From assembly GCA_030540495.1 (NCBI GenBank), contig JAUNWC010000014.1:4317-13318 (forward strand): DNA of 9,002 bases. Reading direction: 5' to 3'. Made by a program: the position numbers and the translations under genes. The stretch's first letter is position 1; each line of letters opens with the position of its first letter. This stretch comes from Bacteroidota bacterium (GTDB lineage Bacteria; Bacteroidota; Bacteroidia; Bacteroidales; P3). Below, one piece after another: positions 1 to 5,328 of the stretch. The notes beneath the pieces are model-generated. The model saw only the letters and a program-made list of their open reading frames with translations. It made no database searches and was not told where the DNA came from.

Positions 1-1752
1 TTTCAAAAATGAGGTTAAATGGGTAAGAGAGGCAAAGATACTAAACCTTTGCACCCTAATGCTTAGAAACAAATCTGCATAAACATGGTTGCCTATTTGA
101 ATATCGTTTTGTCTGACAAACATACCGGTAGTAGTACGATATAAATCGGCATAATAGTTTGTGTTGTAGTTGATATCCACTCCAAAATGAGCAGGCAATT
201 TTCCTTTCATCATATAAAAAGAATAATAAATAGTTTGTTTTATGGCAAAAACAGGCAAACGTATTGCCTCATTATTTGTGGTTTTTTGCAAGGATAACAA
301 GCCTTTGAAAACAAAATTATGGAAAGAAAAATTATTCTTAAAATTGATTTGATACAAGTTGGTAGAACCACTATACAAATGATAGAGAGAGTCAAACCAA
401 TACTTGTTGGATAGGTGGAAATAAGATATTTCTAAGGCAAAATGTTTCTTTAAGGAAATTCCAAATGTAAGTGATTTTGTTTGTACTTTATTGACTTTGT
501 TTTCCCAAGCAAGATTTTCCGTAAGATAGTGTGAAAAGATATAATCCTCTTGTTTGTCTTGTATTTTAGCCTTTAAGTATGTGTTTAGCAAAGAAGTGTA
601 AGGATATTGAACAAAAAGAGTTACATCATAGTCTTTGTTGTATATATTATTGGAAAAAGAGCGAAGAAAAGATATTTCACCATATTCCTTAAAACCAAAA
701 CGTACTTCGGGGGTAAGAATATCAAAGTTTTCTTTGTTTAAAGAATCTGAAAAAGAAATTCTGTCGTAATTGATACCTATGTGCAAAGGCAGGAGTATAT
801 CTTTTTTTGTAACATTTGTCCAGTAAAGAGAGTTGCGTTGAAGAGTGGTTGGTAGGCTATCTAACTGTGTTTTGTTTTCATCGGTGTAGAGTCTTGCGTA
901 TTTTTCGTAACTAATGTTATGTACCAAGGCTCCATAGTTATGCACAGTGTCTTTTGATATCCTAAGAGATTGATTAAAATAAAATTCATTAGTTTTCCAT
1001 TTTGACCAGCCGTTAGTTAATGCTGTAGGGTAGGTTTCCATAGAGGAGTATTCGGATTTAAGAAACATAGAATCGGAAAGTATGCCCCCGTTTTCCAAAA
1101 TATAAGCCCGTGAATGCACAAAAGAGACTGAGTTTTTATATAGCCCTTTGGGTGAAATGTAATTTAAAGAAATGTTGAAAAATTGATTCATTACTTGAGA
1201 GTTAGCCAAATTTCCGTCAGCATAATTGACGTTGTATTCTGTTTGAAGATTAAGCCCTTTGTATAGATTTTTTGCAAATATTACGTTGAAATATTGCTGT
1301 GCATCTGTACCGGCGCTATATGTAAAAGCGGAATAAGCCTTTTGTGTCTGAAAATACTTAACATTGTTTCTTTGAGAGGAAAAGACAGAAGAGAAATTGT
1401 AGGAATAATTGGTAAAAATGTATGGTTTGTAGTTATTTGCTTGTCTTTGATAGTTAAGGATGTCGTCTGTCTTATAAATCAAATCCAAACTTGGAGTACC
1501 AAGCACAGAAAGATATTGAAAAAAAGAATTATTTGTTTCAAGTGTTGGGTCGTAATAGTGTATATCGGAAAAGTCTTTGTCTAAGTGAAACAAATCCTTT
1601 ATTACATAGTCTGTTTTGGAATAAGAGAAATAAAAAACCTTTTGCATAGCCGTGTCGCCACTTTGCACAAAAATGCTGTCTTTTTGTTGTCCAACAACGT
1701 CAAGCACAACAAAAAGACAACACAACAGTGGTAGAATTGTTTTTATTCTCAT
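1..1752 (-). CDS. Putative outer-membrane beta-barrel porin (Porin_10-like), 3' end cut by window edge
   Basis: The frame is open for all 584 codons from ATG at 1752 down to base 1, with no stop, so the C-terminus lies outside the window. Residues 1-21 form a signal peptide (MRIKTIL, then a hydrophobic core ending DVVG, mature protein from about QQKDS). The early mature part (about residues 40-95) has a pattern I associate with Bacteroidetes putative porins (Pfam Porin_10): aromatic YFSYSKTDY, DLFHLD, HYYDPT, then LGTPSLDLIY. The rest is a long run of short alternating aromatic/polar segments (for example YFNVIFAKNLYKGL and HFALEISYFHLS), as expected for transmembrane beta-strands. The family usually runs to roughly 600-700 residues, so probably only the last strands are missing. 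It starts 18 bp after trxB and is probably cotranscribed with it. The transported substrate is unknown. The family call is from recalled motifs; outer-membrane location is more certain than porin activity. Confidence 0.75.
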   Translation of the reverse strand, partial: MRIKTILPLLCCLFVVLDVVGQQKDSIFVQSGDTAMQKVFYFSYSKTDYVIKDLFHLDKDFSDIHYYDPTLETNNSFFQYLSVLGTPSLDLIYKTDDILNYQRQANNYKPYIFTNYSYNFSSVFSSQRNNVKYFQTQKAYSAFTYSAGTDAQQYFNVIFAKNLYKGLNLQTEYNVNYADGNLANSQVMNQFFNISLNYISPKGLYKNSVSFVHSRAYILENGGILSDSMFLKSEYSSMETYPTALTNGWSKWKTNEFYFNQSLRISKDTVHNYGALVHNISYEKYARLYTDENKTQLDSLPTTLQRNSLYWTNVTKKDILLPLHIGINYDRISFSDSLNKENFDILTPEVRFGFKEYGEISFLRSFSNNIYNKDYDVTLFVQYPYTSLLNTYLKAKIQDKQEDYIFSHYLTENLAWENKVNKVQTKSLTFGISLKKHFALEISYFHLSNKYWFDSLYHLYSGSTNLYQINFKNNFSFHNFVFKGLLSLQKTTNNEAIRLPVFAIKQTIYYSFYMMKGKLPAHFGVDINYNTNYYADLYRTTTGMFVRQNDIQIGNHVYADLFLSIRVQRFSIFASLTHLTSFLK

Positions 1753-1770
1753 GAAAGAAAATATCTTCTT

Positions 1771-2709
1771 TTAAAGAGGATGTTCCATCAACCAACGTTC
1801 GCAATCTATGGCTGCTTTTGCTCCTGAGCCTGCTGCTACTATGGCTTGTTTATAAACAGCGTCTTGCACATCTCCTGCAGCAAAAACTCCTTCTATGTTT
1901 GTATAAGAAGATGCTCCTTTGGTTATTATGTATCCGTTATTGTCCAATTCCAATTGCCCTTTAAACACATCTGTATTAGGAATATTGCCTATTGCCACAA
2001 AAACTCCCATAACATTTATATCCTTAGTTTGCTCAGAAAGAGAAGAAACAACTCTAATGCCTGTCACTCCACTTTCGTCTCCTAATATTTCCAAAGGTTT
2101 GTGTTGCCAAACTACTTCAATATTTTCTTTGCTCAAAAGAGTGTCTTGTACAACTTTGCTTGCCCTTAAAACATCTCTTCTTACTATAAGATAAACTTTG
2201 TTGCAAATAGTAGATAAGTATAAGGCTTCGCTACAAGCAGTGTCGCCTCCACCTATTACGGCAACGTCTTTTTTTCTATAAAAAAATCCATCGCAAGTGG
2301 CACAAGTACTAACCCCCATACCTCTAAATTTTCTTTCACTTTCCAAACCAAGCCAACGAGCAGCGGCCCCTGTGGAAACAATTACACTTTGAGCCAATAC
2401 AGTTTGCTCGTCCTCTGTTATAAGAGTGAAAGGGCGTTTAGAGAAATCTACTTTTGTTATAAGTTTGTTTTGAGTTTCTACTCCAAATCGCAATGCCTGT
2501 TTTTTTATATCCTCCATAAGACCAAAGCCCGAAGTACCCTCAGGATATCCCGGAAAGTTGTCTATTTGGTCTGTCATGGTTATTTGTCCTCCCGGAGCAT
2601 TGCCCTCAAACATAAGTGGAGATAAACCTGCCCTTGAGGCATAAATAGCGGCCGTGTATCCTGCCGGACCTGAGCCTATGATAACACATTTTCTTATTTC
2701 TGTACTCAT
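1771..2709 (-). CDS. trxB: Thioredoxin-disulfide reductase (TrxB), FAD/NADPH flavoprotein
   Basis: This cytoplasmic enzyme transfers electrons from NADPH through FAD and a redox-active disulfide to thioredoxin. The product has 312 residues, the normal size for the low-molecular-weight bacterial enzyme. Visible motifs in order are: FAD dinucleotide-binding GSGPAG at residues 12-17, GGQITMTDQIDNFPGYPEG at about 40-58, the active-site CATC with Cys136 and Cys139, the NADPH-binding GGGDTA at 153-158 followed by a VRR segment, and the C-terminal FAD motif FAAGDV at 276-281. The frame is open upstream to an ATG at 2769, which would add 20 residues. I chose the ATG at 2709 because the protein then begins MSTEIRKCVIIGSG, as relatives do, and because a promoter lies between the two ATGs. 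The porin-like gene follows after 18 bp. No key residue is missing. Confidence 0.96.
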   Translation of the reverse strand: MSTEIRKCVIIGSGPAGYTAAIYASRAGLSPLMFEGNAPGGQITMTDQIDNFPGYPEGTSGFGLMEDIKKQALRFGVETQNKLITKVDFSKRPFTLITEDEQTVLAQSVIVSTGAAARWLGLESERKFRGMGVSTCATCDGFFYRKKDVAVIGGGDTACSEALYLSTICNKVYLIVRRDVLRASKVVQDTLLSKENIEVVWQHKPLEILGDESGVTGIRVVSSLSEQTKDINVMGVFVAIGNIPNTDVFKGQLELDNNGYIITKGASSYTNIEGVFAAGDVQDAVYKQAIVAAGSGAKAAIDCERWLMEHPL

Positions 2710-2736
2710 ATTCAATCGTCTTTTTGTTTGATTTTG

Positions 2737-2769
2737 CAAATTTATAAAAAAGCATAAAGAGAGACACAA
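2737..2769 (-). promoter_or_regulatory. Candidate Bacteroidetes-type promoter of trxB
   Basis: On the minus strand a perfect TAnnTTTG box (TAAATTTG, 2744-2737) is preceded after 22 nt by TTG (2769-2767). This fits the known Bacteroidetes sigma(ABfr) pattern of TTG at -33 and TAnnTTTG at -7. The predicted transcript start is near 2731, leaving a leader of about 20 nt before the ATG at 2709. There is no clear Shine-Dalgarno sequence, which is usual in this phylum. The TTG coincides with the upstream in-frame ATG at 2769, so that ATG would not be on this transcript. Confidence 0.6.
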
Positions 2770-2785
2770 TTTATCTCCTATGCTT
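2746..2785 (-). terminator. Candidate intrinsic terminator after the nusB-DUF1573 unit
   Basis: Read on the minus strand, AAGCATA (2785-2779) pairs with TATGCTT (2756-2750). GGAGA (2778-2774) pairs with TCTCT (2762-2758) with one G-U pair and a single bulged T at 2757. The loop is 11 nt and a T-tract continues to 2746. It sits 36-75 bp after the DUF1573 stop codon. There is no T-tract on the opposite side, so it works only for minus-strand transcripts. The bulge and modest GC make it weaker than the hairpin after gcvP. It overlaps the trxB promoter. Confidence 0.45.
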
Positions 2786-2820
2786 AAAAACTTATTCTAT
2801 ACAATGAAATCCAAAATCAT

Positions 2821-3270
2821 TTACTCTACATCTGCTATAACCTTTAACACCGTCCTTGAAGGGTTGGTATTAGAAGAAACGGTAACAAGTTTTTCTATAC
2901 GAATACCACTGGTTCCCTTAGAGTCGTATGTAACAGAAATCATACCCTCTTCTCCTGGTTTTATTGCTTTTTTGGGGTAGTCGGCTACAGTGCAACCACA
3001 ATTGGCAGAGACATCCCCTATAACCAAATCATTATCTCCCACGTTTTTAAACTTAAAACTTCCTGTTACTTTTTCTCCTGAGCGTATGGTATGAAAATTA
3101 AGAACATCATTCTCAAACTTTATTGCAGCCTGATTTTCTATAACCGATACGTCTATATTGCTCTTATCTTTGCTACAATAGGCAAACAAAAGAATATTTA
3201 AGAAAAGAAGACAAAGGAGTTTAATTTTATTGATTTTGCTCTTGTGTTTTATCCAATAAGTATTCATCAT
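2821..3270 (-). CDS. DUF1573 domain protein, probable lipoprotein
   Basis: The product has 149 residues. The N-terminus is basic (KHKSKINKIK), followed by a hydrophobic stretch (LLCLLFLNILLFAYC) ending at Cys32, so a signal peptide and possible lipid attachment are likely. The residue just before the cysteine is Tyr, which is poor for a lipobox. Residues about 50-148 match the DUF1573 pattern: a beta-rich, Ig-like unit with FKFKNVGDNDLVIGDV, then SANCGCT (Cys91, Cys93), KPGEEG, and VSSNT near the end. Many Bacteroidetes carry such small proteins, often beside nusB; their molecular role is not established. The reading frame begins inside nusB and overlaps it by 44 nt. Two adjacent ATGs (3270 and 3267) are possible starts, and no later ATG precedes the signal sequence. 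Translation is therefore probably coupled to nusB. Confidence 0.85.
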   Translation of the reverse strand: MMNTYWIKHKSKINKIKLLCLLFLNILLFAYCSKDKSNIDVSVIENQAAIKFENDVLNFHTIRSGEKVTGSFKFKNVGDNDLVIGDVSANCGCTVADYPKKAIKPGEEGMISVTYDSKGTSGIRIEKLVTVSSNTNPSRTVLKVIADVE

Positions 3271-4216
3271 CGTTGTATTTGTGTATTTTATTTTCAGTCC
3301 TTAAATCAACAATTATTCTGTCCAAAATGCCATTGATAAACAAATGACTCTTTTCTGTGGAAAACTCTTTTGAGAGTTCTATGTATTCGTTTAGAGTTAC
3401 TCTTAAAGGTACGGTTGGACAATAAATAAATTCGGTTATTGCCATTTTGATTATTAGGGTATCCAAAAAAGCCAACCTATCCATATCCCAATTAAGAATT
3501 CTTTTGTCTATCATTTTATCATACTCTTTGTCGTGTATGATGGTATTTCTGAAAAGATTTTTTATAAAATCTTGGTCAGTTTCTATGGCGTTGTCTAATT
3601 TTTTGTCAAAAGGAAGAGATAAAACTTTGTCTATACCATCTTCTTCAGACCAATTTCTCAAAAGCACAATAACTATCTGGCAAACATATTCGTAATCGTC
3701 TTCCCACGAGAATTTCTTCTCTATAAGAAGTTCATAAAAATTAGAATCCCTTATTATGTAATTTTTAAATAACTGTACTATAATTCTTCTGTGTTGCTCA
3801 AAGGTAACCTCCTTTGCGTCCATATATTCCTTATAGGAGTCAGAATTTTTGAATTTTAGAAAGATTTGTTTTAGTAAATCCTCTTGCTCGTGCCAATTAA
3901 TATGCAGTTTTTTCATACCATCGGTCAATTGCTTACACTTTGCTAAGCAAGAAAACATAGGGTTTTCCACAAAACGATAAGAAGGATTTTTCTCTTGCTC
4001 GGTAGGTCTAAATTTGTGCTTACCCTCTTCTATGACTTCTGAGGCAATATCTTTGATTTCAAAAATAACGGAAAGCAAATAAATTTCCAAGTCAAACATT
4101 TCCTCTATGTTGGCAAACATCCAATGCTCTTGAGTATTGCTGTCTGTTTTGCCTGAAGTATAGTAGGCGTATAAAGATTGAAGAACTTTTGCTCTTAAAA
4201 AATGTCGGTTTAGCAT
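3227..4216 (-). CDS. nusB: Transcription antitermination factor NusB, long Bacteroidetes form
   Basis: NusB binds NusE (ribosomal protein S10) and boxA RNA to support processive transcription of rRNA operons. The C-terminal part, about residues 215-305, carries the recognisable all-helical NusB domain: LNWDMDRLAFLDTLIIKMAITEF with its neighbours, then VPLRVTLNEYIELSKEFSTEKS, then HLFINGILDRI. The first residues (MLNRHFLRAKVLQSLYAYY) resemble the usual start of the Bacteroidetes protein and match the first helix of the fold. The 329-residue length is over twice that of E. coli NusB (about 140). The extra is a lysine- and glutamate-rich helical insert of roughly 150 residues, normal for this phylum but of unknown role. 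The start at 4216 is supported by the promoter 58 bp upstream. The gene is divergent from fabD and overlaps the DUF1573 gene downstream. Confidence 0.92.
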   Translation of the reverse strand: MLNRHFLRAKVLQSLYAYYTSGKTDSNTQEHWMFANIEEMFDLEIYLLSVIFEIKDIASEVIEEGKHKFRPTEQEKNPSYRFVENPMFSCLAKCKQLTDGMKKLHINWHEQEDLLKQIFLKFKNSDSYKEYMDAKEVTFEQHRRIIVQLFKNYIIRDSNFYELLIEKKFSWEDDYEYVCQIVIVLLRNWSEEDGIDKVLSLPFDKKLDNAIETDQDFIKNLFRNTIIHDKEYDKMIDKRILNWDMDRLAFLDTLIIKMAITEFIYCPTVPLRVTLNEYIELSKEFSTEKSHLFINGILDRIIVDLRTENKIHKYNDDEYLLDKTQEQNQ

Positions 4217-4246
4217 TTTTTTAGTTTTTTATTATTAGCATTTTTT
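4210..4246 (-). repeat. 12-bp direct repeat duplicating the nusB start site, with a 6-codon upstream mini-ORF
   Basis: On the plus strand TTAGCATTTTTT occurs at 4210-4221 and again at 4235-4246. Read on the minus strand each copy is AAAAAATGCTAA, and the downstream copy contains the nusB ATG. The upstream copy starts a mini-ORF (ATG at 4241, peptide MLIIKN, TAA at 4223-4221) that ends 4 nt before the nusB ATG. The two copies are 25 nt apart and so are in different frames. The predicted transcript start lies upstream, so the mini-ORF would be on the mRNA. Whether it is translated is unknown. Confidence 0.5.
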
Positions 4247-4273
4247 CTGTAAAAGACACAATAAAATGGAATG

Positions 4274-4306
4274 CAAAGGTAACACTATTTTTTGGAAATT
4301 GTACAA
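4274..4306 (-). promoter_or_regulatory. Candidate Bacteroidetes-type promoter of nusB
   Basis: On the minus strand a perfect TAnnTTTG box (TACCTTTG, 4281-4274) is preceded after 22 nt by TTG (4306-4304). The predicted start of transcription is near 4268, giving a leader of about 50 nt that contains the duplicated start region. The TTG is one arm of the palindrome TTGTACAA (4299-4306), whose other arm serves the divergent fabD promoter. Confidence 0.55.
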
Positions 4307-4332
4307 GTATATCCAAAAAAGTTTTATTTTTG
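4299..4332 (+). promoter_or_regulatory. Candidate Bacteroidetes-type promoter of fabD
   Basis: A perfect TAnnTTTG box (TATTTTTG, 4325-4332) is preceded after 23 nt by TTG (4299-4301), at the upper end of the spacing described for Bacteroidetes promoters. Transcription would begin near 4338, about 20 nt before the fabD ATG, after a purine-rich leader (AAATAAAGAG). The -33 element is shared back to back with that of nusB. Confidence 0.55.
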
Positions 4333-4358
4333 CAAAACGTAAATAAAGAGTAAAAAAT

Positions 4359-5267
4359 ATGAGTAAGATATTGAATAAATCAGGTTTAGCCTGCGTTTTT
4401 CCCGGTCAGGGGGCTCAGTTTATAGGTATGGGAAAAGACCTATACGAGAGTAATCAAGAGTGTAAGTCAATGTTTGAACAAGCCAATGATATACTTGGTT
4501 TTAGAATTACGGATATAATGTTTTCGGGTACGGAAGAGGAACTAAAACAAACAAAAGTTACTCAACCGGCTGTCTTCCTTCATTCTGTTATTTTGGCTAA
4601 GGCTATGGGAGAAAAATTTGCTCCAAGTATGGTTGCCGGTCATTCTTTGGGTGAGTTTTCTGCTCTTGTTGCTGCTGGAGCAATGAAGTTTGAGGATGGT
4701 TTGAGACTTGTTTCTATTCGTGCTAATGCTATGCAAAAGGCTTGCGAGGCAAATCCAAGCACAATGGCGGCTATAATAGGTTTGGATGACAAGACTATAG
4801 AGGAAGTTTGCAATAGTATAACTGACCAAGTTGTTGTGCCTGCAAACTATAATTGTCCTGGTCAGTTGGTTATTTCTGGCTCAATGGAGGGTATAGAAAA
4901 GGCTTGCGCATTGTTGAAAGAAAAAGGAGCAAAACGTGCTTTGCCTCTAAAAGTGGGAGGTGCTTTTCATTCTCCTTTGATGGAAAGTGCAAGAAAAGAA
5001 TTAGCAGAAGGTATTCAAAACACTGCTTTTTCTGAGCCTATATGTCCGATTTATCAAAATGTGGATGCTCTATCTCACACTTTGCCAGAAGAGATAAAAG
5101 AAAACCTTGTTAAGCAACTTACTTCCTCAGTGCTTTGGACAAAGATAGTTCAAAATATGTACAAGGACGGAGCAAGAGAATTTTTGGAAGTAGGACCAGG
5201 TACTGCATTGCAAGGAATGATAAAAAAGACAGTAACAGATGTTGTTGCCATTTCGGCTACTATCTAA
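4359..5267 (+). CDS. fabD: Malonyl-CoA:ACP S-malonyltransferase (FabD)
   Basis: This enzyme moves malonyl from coenzyme A to acyl carrier protein, supplying the extender unit for type II fatty acid synthesis in the cytoplasm. The 302-residue length is normal for the family. Visible landmarks are the N-terminal FPGQGAQ at residues 14-20, the nucleophile elbow GHSLGEF with catalytic Ser96, the malonyl-binding Arg121 in SIRANAMQ, His204 in GAFHSPLM as the catalytic partner, and the C-terminal EVGPGTALQGM. The start is fixed by the MSK leader and by the promoter about 26 bp upstream. It diverges from nusB. gcvP follows after 61 bp, in which I see no strong terminator, so partial cotranscription is possible. 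No other fab genes are next to it. Confidence 0.97.
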   Translation: MSKILNKSGLACVFPGQGAQFIGMGKDLYESNQECKSMFEQANDILGFRITDIMFSGTEEELKQTKVTQPAVFLHSVILAKAMGEKFAPSMVAGHSLGEFSALVAAGAMKFEDGLRLVSIRANAMQKACEANPSTMAAIIGLDDKTIEEVCNSITDQVVVPANYNCPGQLVISGSMEGIEKACALLKEKGAKRALPLKVGGAFHSPLMESARKELAEGIQNTAFSEPICPIYQNVDALSHTLPEEIKENLVKQLTSSVLWTKIVQNMYKDGAREFLEVGPGTALQGMIKKTVTDVVAISATI

Positions 5268-5328
5268 GCAGAGAAAATGTAAGTTTTATTTATAGAAACC
5301 TAAGTTAATAAAAAATAAACATAAGATA

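Noticed and set aside
1294..1584. 96-codon plus-strand open frame, and shorter ones opposite trxB, nusB and gcvP
   Set aside because: They lie antisense to well-supported genes, have cysteine/serine-rich sequence without recognisable domains, and are explained by the codon bias of the true gene on the other strand.
2710..2769. In-frame N-terminal extension of TrxB from the ATG at 2769 (20 extra residues)
   Set aside because: The extra residues do not resemble TrxB N-termini, and the candidate promoter lies between this ATG and the one at 2709, so the extension would not be transcribed from it.
4299..4306. TTGTACAA palindrome as a stand-alone operator for a named regulator
   Set aside because: Eight bases are too few to assign a regulator family, and the two TTG arms are already explained as -33 elements; kept only as a shared-promoter observation.
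5268..5328. Promoter or glycine riboswitch ahead of gcvP
   Set aside because: The gap is only 61 bp, too short for a glycine riboswitch aptamer. The nearest box (TAAGTTTT at 5280) misses the final G and has no TTG at suitable spacing.
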